This document shows positions 8,954-17,754 of a DNA stretch of 50,766 bases, in pieces. Under the pieces are notes generated by a model, which saw only the letters and a list, made by a program, of their open reading frames with translations, did no database searches and was not told where the DNA came from. Both the position numbers and the translations under genes were made by a program. The stretch is from NCBI GenBank assembly GCA_947589565.1, contig CANQBW010000004.1, forward strand, positions 1 through 50,766. Direction: 5' to 3'. Within the stretch, counting starts at the first letter, position 1; each line of letters starts with the position of its first letter. The stretch is from an uncultured Clostridia bacterium (GTDB lineage Bacteria > Bacillota > Clostridia > Christensenellales > Borkfalkiaceae).

Positions 8954-10069
8954 ATGACGCATTCAACGGTCGGCGTTATCTTTTCGAATATCCATGATGA
9001 AAACATTCCCGAGCTGAGCAAGCACAGGACGATGGCGTCCATTCCCTTTGTGGGAAGGTATCGCCTCATCGACTTCACGCTCTCGAATCTCGTGAACTCC
9101 GGCATTACGACGGTGGGGATCGTCACAAAGAACAACTATCAGTCGCTCATGGACCATCTCGGCAGCGGCAAGGACTGGGACCTCGCGAGAAAGGACGGCG
9201 GGATCATTTTGCTTCCGCCCTATTCCAATCCGACGGATAAGCCCTACAACTCCCGCCTCGAGGCGCTCATGAGTATCTTAAGCTTTTTGAGCCACAGAAA
9301 GGAGGAATATGTCGTCATCGCGGACTGCGACGGCGTTCTGCGCATGGACGTGGGGGAGATCGTCCGCTATCACGTCGAAAACCGTGCAGACATCACGATG
9401 GTCTACACGCGGCAGGAGAGCGTGGACTCCTCCTACTTTCTCACCCTCGACCCGGATGAGACGGGAAGGGTCAGGGGACTCAAGATCAATCCCGACGTAG
9501 AGGGGAAGGGGGGCTTCAACCTCTATATCAACATCATGGTTTTGCAGAGGGAGTACCTCATTCGCCTCGTGGAGGACGCCTCGCAGCGGGGCTTGACGAG
9601 CTTCGGACGGGACATTCTCACGAAGAACGTCGACTCCATGCGCATTTTCGGCTATCCCTTCGACGGATACTATGCGGGGATCAACTCTTTGCAAAAATAC
9701 TACCGTCACAGCATGGAATTTTTGAAGAAAGAGGTGCGCGACGAAATTTTCTCCGCCCATGATATCTATACCAAGGTGCGCGACTCCGCGCCCTCCCAAT
9801 ACCGCGAGGGGGCTGTCGTCAAAAATTCCCTCATCTCGGACGGCTGTATCATCGAGGGAGTCGTCGAGAACTCCATTCTCTTCCGCGACGTCAAGATCGG
9901 GAAGGGGAGCGTCGTGAGAAATTCCATCATCATGCAGGACGGCGTCATCGAGACGGGCGTCTGGCTCGAGGGCGTGATCGCCGACAAGGGGGTCCTCATT
10001 CGGGACAGAAGGCACCTCGCGGGCTGCGAACAGCTGCCCTATTTCATCGGAAAAGGGCGGCGGCTCTGA
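8954..10069 (+). CDS. glgD: GlgD, regulatory homologue of GlgC
   Basis: 371 aa, same fold as GlgC but without the GGxGxRL nucleotide loop: the N-terminus reads GVIFSNIHDENIPELSKHR. It keeps FVGRYRLIDFTLSNLVNSG and the C-terminal beta-helix repeats. In Bacillota, GlgD is a weak or inactive partner that raises GlgC activity, and that role is inferred here. It lies directly after glgC and is probably translated with it. Confidence 0.93.
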   Translation: MTHSTVGVIFSNIHDENIPELSKHRTMASIPFVGRYRLIDFTLSNLVNSGITTVGIVTKNNYQSLMDHLGSGKDWDLARKDGGIILLPPYSNPTDKPYNSRLEALMSILSFLSHRKEEYVVIADCDGVLRMDVGEIVRYHVENRADITMVYTRQESVDSSYFLTLDPDETGRVRGLKINPDVEGKGGFNLYINIMVLQREYLIRLVEDASQRGLTSFGRDILTKNVDSMRIFGYPFDGYYAGINSLQKYYRHSMEFLKKEVRDEIFSAHDIYTKVRDSAPSQYREGAVVKNSLISDGCIIEGVVENSILFRDVKIGKGSVVRNSIIMQDGVIETGVWLEGVIADKGVLIRDRRHLAGCEQLPYFIGKGRRL

Positions 10070-10142
10070 GCATTTTTCGGATTTTTCGGAATACAGATAG
10101 AGATGTGCGGTTTGAAAAATCGACAAATGGGGGATCATCAGA

Positions 10143-11660
10143 ATGGAAATCGAGCATGGCATAGAGGTACTTGACGAGGCCGCGGAAAAGGTTTGCGAGC
10201 CGCCCCGCATCACGGTGGAAAGGAGAAAAAAAATTCTCTTTGCCGCGTCGGAGGCAACTCCCTTTATCGCGACGGGGGGACTTGCCGAGGTCGTCGGCTC
10301 CCTCTCCAAGGCGATCGCGGAAGACGAGAGGTTCGACGTCCGCGTCATTCTGCCCCTCTATCAGGACATCAAAAAGGAGTATCGCAAGGACTTCCGCTTC
10401 ATCGGGCACTTCAATGTTCCGCTCGGGTGGAGAAACCAATATTGCGGGATCTTCGAATACATTCTCGACGGCGTGACCTTTTACTTCGTCGACAACGAGT
10501 ACTATTTCAAGCGGCCCGGCTGCTACGGCTACTATGACGACGGCGAACGCTTCGGCTTTTTCTGCCGCGCGGTCATGGAGTTCATGGATTTTTCGAAGTT
10601 CTACCCAGATATCCTGCACACCCACGACTGGCAAGCCGCGCTTGCAAGTATCTATTTAAAGACAATTTACTGCTATCGTCCCGAATATCAATTCATTCGC
10701 TCTCTCTTTACCCTCCACAACATCGAGTATCAGGGAAAGTTCTCCCTGGACACCATCGAAGAGCTCTTCGGGATCCCGCGCGGATTTTTGGGACTGCTCG
10801 AATACGACCACTGTCTCAACCTCATGAAGGGGGCCATCGAGTGCAGCGAGCGGTTTTCCACCGTCTCGCCGACTTATGCGGGAGAGATCAAGGACCCGTA
10901 CTTTTCCCACGGACTCGATCCCATCGTCCGCAGGAACGAGCACAAGCTCTGCGGCATTTTGAACGGGATCGACACCAAAGCTTACGATCCCGAGACGGAC
11001 AAGGCGCTCTTTGCAAATTACACCGTCTTCGACCTTGCCCCGAAGGCGGTCTGTAAGGCAGAACTTCAGAAGATGTTGAATCTTCCCGTTCGGGCAGATG
11101 TTCCCATCGTTGCGATGATCTCGCGGCTCGTTTCGCACAAGGGTTTAGACCTCGTGCGGGGGGTCATCGAGGAGGCGCTGCGGCGCGACATGCAGTTCGT
11201 CGTCCTCGGCACGGGGGACCCCGAGTACGAGAACTATTTTACCGACCTCGCCCGCCGATACCCGGGGAAGGCGGCAAGCGTCATCACCTTCAACTCCGAC
11301 CTCTCGCGCAAGCTCTATTCGGGCGCGGACATCTTTTTGATGCCCTCAAAGAGCGAGCCGTGCGGGCTCTCTCAGATGATCGCATCGCGCTACGGGACAG
11401 TCGCCGTCGTGCGGGAGACGGGGGGACTCAAGGACAGCATCACGCCCTACGGCGCGGGGGGGAACGGCTTTACCTTCCGCGATTACAACGCGCATGACAT
11501 GCTCTTTGTCTTAAATGAGGCTTTGACGCTCTTCAACGACAAGGAAAAGTGGCGAGAGCTTGTAAAAAGAGCGATGAGCAGTGATTTTTCCTGGCGGAAA
11601 TCTGCAAACTACTATGAGGGGCTCTATCTCGGGATGCTCAATGAAAGGAAGAATAAATGA
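10143..11660 (+). CDS. glgA: Glycogen synthase GlgA (ADP-glucose type, GT5)
   Basis: Transfers glucose from ADP-glucose to the growing alpha-1,4 chain. 505 aa, with ~27 extra residues ahead of the usual KILFAASEA start. The GT-B fold is clear: the N-terminal Gly loop, HTHDWQAAL, LHNIEYQG, NGIDTKAYDPETD, and the C-terminal SKSEPCGLSQMIA motif with the two catalytic-site residues. The loop written KTGGL in E. coli reads ATGGL here, so the classical substrate-binding Lys is Ala. A 73-nt gap follows glgD; the 3' end overlaps glgP by 4 nt. Confidence 0.94.
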   Translation: MEIEHGIEVLDEAAEKVCEPPRITVERRKKILFAASEATPFIATGGLAEVVGSLSKAIAEDERFDVRVILPLYQDIKKEYRKDFRFIGHFNVPLGWRNQYCGIFEYILDGVTFYFVDNEYYFKRPGCYGYYDDGERFGFFCRAVMEFMDFSKFYPDILHTHDWQAALASIYLKTIYCYRPEYQFIRSLFTLHNIEYQGKFSLDTIEELFGIPRGFLGLLEYDHCLNLMKGAIECSERFSTVSPTYAGEIKDPYFSHGLDPIVRRNEHKLCGILNGIDTKAYDPETDKALFANYTVFDLAPKAVCKAELQKMLNLPVRADVPIVAMISRLVSHKGLDLVRGVIEEALRRDMQFVVLGTGDPEYENYFTDLARRYPGKAASVITFNSDLSRKLYSGADIFLMPSKSEPCGLSQMIASRYGTVAVVRETGGLKDSITPYGAGGNGFTFRDYNAHDMLFVLNEALTLFNDKEKWRELVKRAMSSDFSWRKSANYYEGLYLGMLNERKNK

Positions 11661-14095
11661 AAAAAATGACGGAGCAGGAAGCAAAACTGAAAATCGACGG
11701 GAAACTCTCCCGCTATTTCGGCGTCACCAAAAAAGAGGCGACGAAAAACCAGATCTATCAGGCTGTCTCGATGAGCGTGAGGGATCTTCTTCTCGAAAAG
11801 CGGGAGCGCTTTCAGGAAGAGGTCAACAAAAAGAAACAGAAGCGCGTCTACTATCTCTGCATGGAATTTCTGATGGGACGCTCCCTCAAAAACAGTCTCT
11901 TTAATTTGGGGCTCGAAAAGCCGATCGGAGAGGCGCTCAAGGACTACGGCCTTTCCTTAGAGGAAATTTACGAAGAGGAGCCCGACGCTGGGCTCGGGAA
12001 TGGGGGACTCGGCAGGCTCGCAGCCTGCTTTTTGGACGCGCTCGCGACGGAAAATTACTGCGCGATGGGCTTTTCCATTCTCTATCAATACGGACTCTTC
12101 AAACAGAAGATCGTCGACGGCTGGCAGATCGAACTGCCCGACGTATGGCTCCCGGGAGGGGAGTGCTGGCTCGTGCAACGGACGGAGAAGAAGTTTCTCG
12201 TGCGCTTTGAGGGAACGCTCGAGGAGAAGTGGACGGACCACGGCCTCGAGACCGTCTATCACAACGCAAAGGAGATCGAGGCGGTCGCCTACGACCTCAT
12301 GGTCTCGGGCAAGGACTCCCGCGCCGTCAGCGTGCTACGACTGTGGCGCTCCCGTGCAACGCAGAATTTCGACATGAACCTCTTCGCGCAGGGCAACTAT
12401 GCCGCCGCGATGAAGAGCGACAGCGAAGCCGAGCTCATCTCCAAGGTCCTGTATCCCTCCGATCATCACATCGAGGGAAAGTCGCTGCGCCTCAGGCAGC
12501 AGTACTTCCTCGTCTCCGCGACTCTTCAAAATATTATCTACGACCACAAGCGAAGGTACGGGGAGTTGACTCTTCTTCCCGAACTTGCCGCGATCCACAT
12601 CAACGACACCCATCCCGCGCTCGCGATCCCCGAGCTCATGAGAATTTTAGTCGATGAAAACTTTATGGATTGGGACACCGCCTGGAGAATTACGACCTCC
12701 GTCTGCGCCTACACCAACCACACGGTGCTTGCGGAAGCGCTCGAGACCTGGCAGGAGAGTCTCGTCGAAAAGATGCTGCCCCGCATTCACAAAATTCTCA
12801 TGGAGATCAACCGAAGATTTTGCGAGGAGCTCTGGAACAGGTTCCCGGGCGATTGGAACAAAATTTCCCGCATGAGCATTCTCTGCAACGGCACGGTGCG
12901 AATGGCAAACCTCTGCGTCGTCGGCTCTCACAGCGTCAACGGCGTCTCCGCCCTGCACGGAAGTATCATCAAGGAGACCATCTTCCGCGATTTTTACGAA
13001 TTTTCGCCCGCAAAATTTACGAGCTTCACCAACGGGATCGCCCACAGGCGCTGGCTGAATCAATCCAATCCCGAACTCTCCGAACTGATTTGCGACTGTA
13101 TCGGGTCGGATTTCACGAAAAATCCCGAAAAATTGCTGGCTTTTCGTCAATTTGAAAACGACAGCGCGGTTTTAAACCGTCTCGACGAGATCAAACTCCT
13201 CAAAAAGAGACAGCTCTGCGACTATCTTTCAAAGACGCAGAACGTCAAACTCGACCCCGACAGCGTCTTCGACGTCCAGGCGAAGCGCCTGCACGAATAC
13301 AAACGTCAACTTTTAAATGTCTTACACATCATCGCGGAGTACAATGCCCTCAAGGAGGATCCTTCCCGCGACGTCCTTCCCAAGACCTACATCTTCGCCG
13401 CAAAGGCCGCGGCGGGATACGACATGGCGAAGCAGATCATCAAACTCATCTGCTACCTCTCCGAGGACATTCGGCAGAACAAGATCATTCATGAGAAGCT
13501 GAATGTCGTCTTTCTCGAAAATTACAACGTGACGCTTTCCGAAAAACTCATGCCCGCAAGCGAAATTTCCGAGCAAATCTCTCTTGCAGGCAAAGAGGCG
13601 AGCGGCACGGGGAACATGAAATTCATGATCAACGGCGCACTGACCATCGGCACCCTCGACGGTGCAAACGTCGAGATGTACGAGAGAGTCGGCGCGGAGA
13701 ACTTCTACCTCTTCGGGCTCAAGGCGGAAGAGGTGAGCGAGATGTGGCGGGCGGGCTATCATTCGAGCGCCTATTACAACCGCGATGCGAATATGCGGAA
13801 AGTCATCGAATCGCTCATCGTCGGCTTCAACGGCTGCTCCTTTGCGGAGATCGCAAACTATCTTCTCAGGAACACTCCCGTCGCCGATCCCTATATGTGT
13901 CTCGCCGACTACGAATCCTACTGCCGCACGCAGGCGGAGATGGGGGAGCTCTATCGCAGCGACAAGCGGGCTTGGAATCAAAAATCCCTCGTAAATATCG
14001 CCTGCGCGGGCTACTTTTCCGCCGACCGCAGTGTGCGGGAGTATGCCGAAAACATCTGGGGGATCCAACCGCTCCCCGAGGAGAAAAACAGTTGA
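11657..14095 (+). CDS. glgP: Glycogen phosphorylase GlgP
   Basis: Releases glucose-1-phosphate from glycogen ends by phosphorolysis. 812 aa, the usual length. LGNGGLGRLAACFLDALAT at ~residue 113 and the pyridoxal-phosphate site EASGTGNMKFMINGALTIG at ~652-670 (Lys in NMKFM) are intact. The start ATG overlaps the glgA stop (ATGA), with GGAAG upstream. Synthesis and breakdown genes share one transcript, so control is probably at enzyme level. Confidence 0.96.
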   Translation: MKKMTEQEAKLKIDGKLSRYFGVTKKEATKNQIYQAVSMSVRDLLLEKRERFQEEVNKKKQKRVYYLCMEFLMGRSLKNSLFNLGLEKPIGEALKDYGLSLEEIYEEEPDAGLGNGGLGRLAACFLDALATENYCAMGFSILYQYGLFKQKIVDGWQIELPDVWLPGGECWLVQRTEKKFLVRFEGTLEEKWTDHGLETVYHNAKEIEAVAYDLMVSGKDSRAVSVLRLWRSRATQNFDMNLFAQGNYAAAMKSDSEAELISKVLYPSDHHIEGKSLRLRQQYFLVSATLQNIIYDHKRRYGELTLLPELAAIHINDTHPALAIPELMRILVDENFMDWDTAWRITTSVCAYTNHTVLAEALETWQESLVEKMLPRIHKILMEINRRFCEELWNRFPGDWNKISRMSILCNGTVRMANLCVVGSHSVNGVSALHGSIIKETIFRDFYEFSPAKFTSFTNGIAHRRWLNQSNPELSELICDCIGSDFTKNPEKLLAFRQFENDSAVLNRLDEIKLLKKRQLCDYLSKTQNVKLDPDSVFDVQAKRLHEYKRQLLNVLHIIAEYNALKEDPSRDVLPKTYIFAAKAAAGYDMAKQIIKLICYLSEDIRQNKIIHEKLNVVFLENYNVTLSEKLMPASEISEQISLAGKEASGTGNMKFMINGALTIGTLDGANVEMYERVGAENFYLFGLKAEEVSEMWRAGYHSSAYYNRDANMRKVIESLIVGFNGCSFAEIANYLLRNTPVADPYMCLADYESYCRTQAEMGELYRSDKRAWNQKSLVNIACAGYFSADRSVREYAENIWGIQPLPEEKNS

Positions 14096-15846
14096 GCCTC
14101 TCTTTCGATCCGCTCTCTCCCGCCTGCAAGAGTATCCGTGGCGCCGTTCCCAAGGGGAAGCCCGTCACCTTCCGCGTCTTCGGCGATGAGCCTTCGCTCA
14201 CATTCGTGATCAATCGGGACGGCGAAGAGCCGCTACGTTTTCCCATGAAAAAAGAAGAGGGATTTTTTACGCTGACCCTTCGATTTCTCGATACAGGTCT
14301 GCATTTTTACTATTTTGAGACGCAAAACGGCGCGTTTTTTTCAAGCGATCAACTTCTCAAAGGGTGCTATTCCGATTCTCCTTTTTCGTGGGAACTGACC
14401 GTTTTTGAGGAAGATTTTACTGTTCCCGAATGGGTCAAAGGGGGGACCATCTATCAGATTTTTCCCGACCGTTTTTATCGGGCGGAAGGGGAGTATCCGC
14501 TGAAAGAGGGGAGAAGACCGAAGCAATGGGGGGAGCTTCCCGACCCTCCCTGCATCGAGCTCCCCTGCCACGATTTTTTCGGCGGAAATTTAAAGGGGAT
14601 CACCCAAAAACTCGACTATCTCGCCTCCCTCGGAATTACCGTAATCTATCTGAATCCCATCTTTCAGGCTTCCTCCAATCATCGCTATGATACGGGCGAT
14701 TTTTTGAAGATCGACCCCCTTCTCGGCGATTTTCAGGATTTTGAGACACTTGTTCATGAAGCCGATCGCCGCGGGATCAAAATTCTGCTCGACGGCGTGT
14801 TCAACCACACGGGCGCAGACAGCGTCTATTTCAACCGTTACGGAAACTACCCCTCCGTCGGCGCATTCCAGAGCAAGCGCTCCAAGTACTTCAAATGGTA
14901 TCATTTCCACCCCCATCCCGACAATTACGACTGTTGGTGGGGGATCAAAAGCCTCCCCGCCGTCAATGAAATGGAGGAAAGTTATTTAAAATTTCTCTTT
15001 TCCGAGAACGGCGTCATCGATTTTTGGCTGAAGAAAGGGATCGGCGGCTTTCGGCTCGACGTCGCCGACGAACTCCCCGATGAATTTCTGCAAATTTTGA
15101 GAAAAACCGTCAAGGAGAATGACCCGAACGCTTTGATCGTCGGCGAAGTCTGGGAGGACGCGTCGGATAAGATTTCCTACGGCGTCCGCAGAAAATATTT
15201 ACAGGGAAAAGAGCTCGACAGCGTGATGGATTATCCGCTCAAAAATGCGGTCATCGATTTTGTCTCCACGGGAGATCCCGAAAATTTCCGAAAGACGATT
15301 GCAATGCTTCTCGATCACTATCCCAAACAGTCCCTCGATTGCATGATGAATCTGCTCGGCACGCACGATACGCCGCGCATTTTGAGCGTGCTCGAAAATG
15401 CCGAAACGAGGAATCGTTTCTCCGCGCGCGATCTTTTAAAACGCGCAGCACTCCTCGAATTTACGCTTCCCGGCGTCCCGTGTATCTTTTACGGCGACGA
15501 GAACGCAACTTTGGGCGGTAAGGATCCCGATTGCCGCAGATGTTTCGACTGGGAACATCAGGACGCCGACCTGCAAAAATTTTATAAAACGCTTGCACGG
15601 CTGCGCATGGAAAATAAGGAAATTTTCTCCGACGGAATTTACCGCGAAATTTATGCCGATGCGGGCTTTCTGATCTATGAGCGATCTTCCATGCACGGCT
15701 CCGCATATGTCTACGTGAATTTCTCACAGGAGTCCTATGTCACGCATAGTATTAGCGGCTACGATTACCTGAACGGATCGGAATTTCAAAACAGCTATAT
15801 TTTCCGCCCGAACAGCTACGGCGTATTGATAACAAACGCAGGATAA
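14092..15846 (+). CDS. GH13 alpha-amylase / neopullulanase-like glycosidase
   Basis: 584 aa with a TTG start overlapping the glgP stop (TTGA). GAGGAG 8 nt upstream supports it, and the longer frame reaching back into glgP is not used. An N-terminal beta domain resembles the CBM34-type of neopullulanase/maltogenic amylases. The catalytic barrel has GVFNHTG, GFRLDVAD (Asp nucleophile), GEVWED (acid Glu) and LLGTHDTPR. There is no signal peptide, so it probably trims glycogen or maltodextrins in the cytosol. The 3' part contains a 17-bp sequence (15735-15751) shared with intergenic palindromic repeats. The exact substrate cannot be told. Confidence 0.9.
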   Translation: MSLSFDPLSPACKSIRGAVPKGKPVTFRVFGDEPSLTFVINRDGEEPLRFPMKKEEGFFTLTLRFLDTGLHFYYFETQNGAFFSSDQLLKGCYSDSPFSWELTVFEEDFTVPEWVKGGTIYQIFPDRFYRAEGEYPLKEGRRPKQWGELPDPPCIELPCHDFFGGNLKGITQKLDYLASLGITVIYLNPIFQASSNHRYDTGDFLKIDPLLGDFQDFETLVHEADRRGIKILLDGVFNHTGADSVYFNRYGNYPSVGAFQSKRSKYFKWYHFHPHPDNYDCWWGIKSLPAVNEMEESYLKFLFSENGVIDFWLKKGIGGFRLDVADELPDEFLQILRKTVKENDPNALIVGEVWEDASDKISYGVRRKYLQGKELDSVMDYPLKNAVIDFVSTGDPENFRKTIAMLLDHYPKQSLDCMMNLLGTHDTPRILSVLENAETRNRFSARDLLKRAALLEFTLPGVPCIFYGDENATLGGKDPDCRRCFDWEHQDADLQKFYKTLARLRMENKEIFSDGIYREIYADAGFLIYERSSMHGSAYVYVNFSQESYVTHSISGYDYLNGSEFQNSYIFRPNSYGVLITNAG

Positions 15847-15966
15847 TTGAACAATTGAACGCTCGACACCCGTGCGCAAAACGCTAAAATCGATCAACCG
15901 TGCACCAAATCGTCCACCCCCCCAAACCCCCCCGTTTTTAACCCCTAACTATTCTTAAAATCGGTG
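15847..15966. other. Intergenic host flank left of the prophages
   Basis: 120 bp without a gene between the amylase stop and the first attachment-like repeat. It holds several runs of C and no terminator that I can see, so transcription of the glycogen operon may run towards the prophage. Confidence 0.6.
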
Positions 15967-15988
15967 TTTCGCGAAGAGTTGGATTTGT
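15967..15988 (+). repeat. Attachment-like repeat, left end (site 1)
   Basis: This 22-bp sequence contains CGAAGAGTTGGATTTGT and matches 27756-27777 at 21 of 22 positions. Around it, CGAAGAGTTGG (15972-15982), a 6-bp centre ATTTGT and ACCTCTTTTCG (15989-15999) form an 11-6-11 imperfect inverted repeat (7 of 11), the layout of a Xer/dif recombination site. It does not match the Bacillus dif consensus. The upstream GGTGTTTC is also shared with the junction copy. Confidence 0.7.
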
Positions 15989-16001
15989 ACCTCTTTTCGG
16001 C

Positions 16002-16325
16002 TTACTTTGCCCTATCTTCGCTCGAGTGGATTTTGCGATAGACTTTTAAGATGTGCTCTGCCATCTTGCCGGACGTCTTTTCCGAGAAATATTCGAAGTA
16101 TTTGTACTCGTCGTGAAAGTACATACATCTCCAACAGCGTCTTGACGTGCGGATCACGAGAAAGAAGTCTACAGGCTTTCTCTTTCCGTCGGGCTTTCTC
16201 TGAAGCAGGTAGTTGTGGAACTCGTAATCGAAGATGATCTCATAAGCTCTCTTGATTTCCGAAGGTAAATTCCAGATGAGCCAATGCACTCTTCCGCCGG
16301 GCGGAGCGCCGACCTTTCCTTTCAT
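16002..16325 (-). CDS. Unknown 107-aa prophage protein
   Basis: Last gene of element 1. The ATG overlaps the rep stop (ATGA), and GGAGG lies 7 nt before it, so it is probably translated with rep. The sequence is basic and aromatic-rich, with a CWRC pair and many Tyr/Phe/His, no signal peptide and no membrane segment. I do not recognise the family. Its position behind rep suggests a role in replication or single-strand DNA handling, but that is only context. It ends 14 bp from the left attachment-like repeat. Confidence 0.65.
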   Translation of the reverse strand: MKGKVGAPPGGRVHWLIWNLPSEIKRAYEIIFDYEFHNYLLQRKPDGKRKPVDFFLVIRTSRRCWRCMYFHDEYKYFEYFSEKTSGKMAEHILKVYRKIHSSEDRAK

Positions 16326-17422
16326 TCCGATTCCTCCTTCCTGCGTTCGAGCAGGATCCGCTTCAGACTGCTCTTCGAAATATAGGCACAGTCGCGCTGA
16401 TCCATCACTTCGTCCAGCGTCTCAATGTGCGGGACAGGATCTTCGAAGGAACAGAGTTTTGCGATGACAGCGCGGTAGCAGGATTCGAGGTCCTCTTCCA
16501 GAATATCGGCAGCAGCGTCTTTGAAGTTGTGCAGCACTCCATAGCCTTGTATCATCCGACGGTTCTTAAGCGCGTAGTAAAGAGCGCGGAAATTCTCGGG
16601 ATTATAAATGCTTCCTTCTTTAAATGCTCCTTTGCAGGCGTACTTGAAAAGTTCATGATATTTCCCTTTCATCGCTTTATTGACAATTACGGAATATCCT
16701 TCTTTCAAGCTCTCTATGCTCTCTTTTGTTACGGTTATACCGTTAATGAGCAAATACCAAAGCTTCTGAAGAAGAATTTCAAGTTCGGTAAATTTCGCAC
16801 AGCTCTCCCCTTCTCTTCCAAAGCTATACGAATTTATGTACTTTCTTTCAAAGGTGATTCCCTTCTTCAGGAGCAAAGCGACGTGGAAATGCGGGTGAAA
16901 GGTCTTCTCTTCTGCATTGTAGGTAACTTCCAGGGCTCTGAGTCCACCTGCATAACCGTATTGACTGAAGTCAATTCCTCTGATATGCTTGTCACCGGAG
17001 AGGTAGCGGGTCAGGTATTTGAATTTTTTGTACATGGTATCGAGCATGGGAAGCAGCTCTTCTCCGGGCATATTGGGGACGGTGAACACGGCATGACACA
17101 CTTGGTATTTTCTGAAGAGCGTATCCAGCATAGGCGCATATTTGGTCTGTCTCTTGATAGCAAGCATGGACTGACAATTCAAGCAGAACTTGTCTCTGCA
17201 TAAATTGACACGTTTGATATCCTTTACTTTCTGAATGCGGTAGTAATCTGTCTCCCAGAACTTGACACAGACACGCATCGCAGCAGCATGTTGTTGATGA
17301 GTAAGGTCACCGGTCTCATCATAGAGCATGTCATACAGCTGAGCGATATCTTCATTCTTAGCTGTATGATCATAGAGGTCAACAAAGTATTCGCGATCTA
17401 TCTTTACATCTTGAAAATCCAT
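16322..17422 (-). CDS. rep: Rolling-circle replication initiator, Rep_1 (pUB110/pC194) type
   Basis: 366-aa HUH endonuclease. The metal-binding motif is FHPHFHVALLL (~residue 185). An N-terminal CRDKFCLNCQ pair (~residues 75-84) matches the Cys ribbon of pUB110-type Rep proteins. YHELFKYACKG (~residue 265) is the likely catalytic-Tyr motif. The protein should nick the double-strand origin and stay bound to the 5' end. The matching origin CTTGATATATTAG lies 34 nt upstream of the start codon on the same strand. GAGGTG precedes the ATG. It is unrelated to the Rep of element 2. Confidence 0.9.
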   Translation of the reverse strand: MDFQDVKIDREYFVDLYDHTAKNEDIAQLYDMLYDETGDLTHQQHAAAMRVCVKFWETDYYRIQKVKDIKRVNLCRDKFCLNCQSMLAIKRQTKYAPMLDTLFRKYQVCHAVFTVPNMPGEELLPMLDTMYKKFKYLTRYLSGDKHIRGIDFSQYGYAGGLRALEVTYNAEEKTFHPHFHVALLLKKGITFERKYINSYSFGREGESCAKFTELEILLQKLWYLLINGITVTKESIESLKEGYSVIVNKAMKGKYHELFKYACKGAFKEGSIYNPENFRALYYALKNRRMIQGYGVLHNFKDAAADILEEDLESCYRAVIAKLCSFEDPVPHIETLDEVMDQRDCAYISKSSLKRILLERRKEESE

Positions 17423-17455
17423 GTCTTTTTCACCTCTGCATGGGGACGAATGTTT

Positions 17456-17480
17456 CTAATATATCAAGGTCGCGACCTTG
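17456..17480 (-). other. Double-strand origin of element 1 (predicted nick site)
   Basis: On the minus strand, CTTGATATATTAG (17468 to 17456) resembles the phiX174/pC194-family origin (CTTG^ATA, cut between G and A, here between 17465 and 17464). It runs out of a perfect 16-bp palindrome, CAAGGTCGCGACCTTG (17465-17480), so the cut would fall at the hairpin base. It lies just upstream of the Rep_1-type rep gene, as in that plasmid family. Confidence 0.75.
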
Positions 17481-17553
17481 CGGGGCTTGCGCCCCGCGGT
17501 CACGACACGCTCCCGCACCGGGAGCGCGCACAAGGCGCGCCCCTCGGCGGGGC
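17480..17553. repeat. Four consecutive GC hairpins next to the origin
   Basis: Perfect stems follow one another: GCGGGGC/GCCCCGC (17480-17497), GCTCCCG/CGGGAGC (17509-17525), GCGCGC/GCGCGC (17524-17540) and GCCCC/GGGGC (17539-17553). Filamentous phages have such a hairpin block for packaging signal and complementary-strand origin, and that role is inferred here. It may also end the structural-operon transcript. Confidence 0.75.
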
Positions 17554-17745
17554 TTACGGCTTCAGTGCGGACAGAAACTTCGTTCCGAGAATAAGCGTAA
17601 AGATCAAGGTCAAATTCGTAGGAGTAAATAGCTGATTGATTGCCAAGAGGTAATCCGTACCAAGTCCAATGACAAAGGTCTCCGTCAACCAACGGCAGGT
17701 AGAAACGATATTCGGCACCAATTCCATCAAACGTCTTAAAAGCAT
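17554..17745 (-). CDS. Small hydrophobic prophage protein, 63 aa
   Basis: Follows the pIII-like gene by 9 nt, with GAGGTGAG before the ATG. Two hydrophobic stretches (about residues 22-36 and 44-58) suggest an inner-membrane or minor virion protein. No homologue is visible in element 2, where a 203-aa protein holds this place. The stop codon touches the hairpin block. Confidence 0.6.
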   Translation of the reverse strand: MLLRRLMELVPNIVSTCRWLTETFVIGLGTDYLLAINQLFTPTNLTLIFTLILGTKFLSALKP

Positions 17746-17754
17746 TTTCTCACC

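Noticed and set aside
7736..8962. 408-aa open frame opposite glgC
   Set aside because: A shadow of GC-rich coding sequence; charge-rich without a plausible fold or ribosome site.
15972..15999. Canonical dif site
   Set aside because: The 11-6-11 layout fits, but the bases do not match the known Bacillota dif consensus; it is kept only as attachment-like.
16427..17203. 258-aa open frame opposite the Rep gene
   Set aside because: Antisense to a clear HUH Rep with ribosome site and origin; the translation shows no family features.
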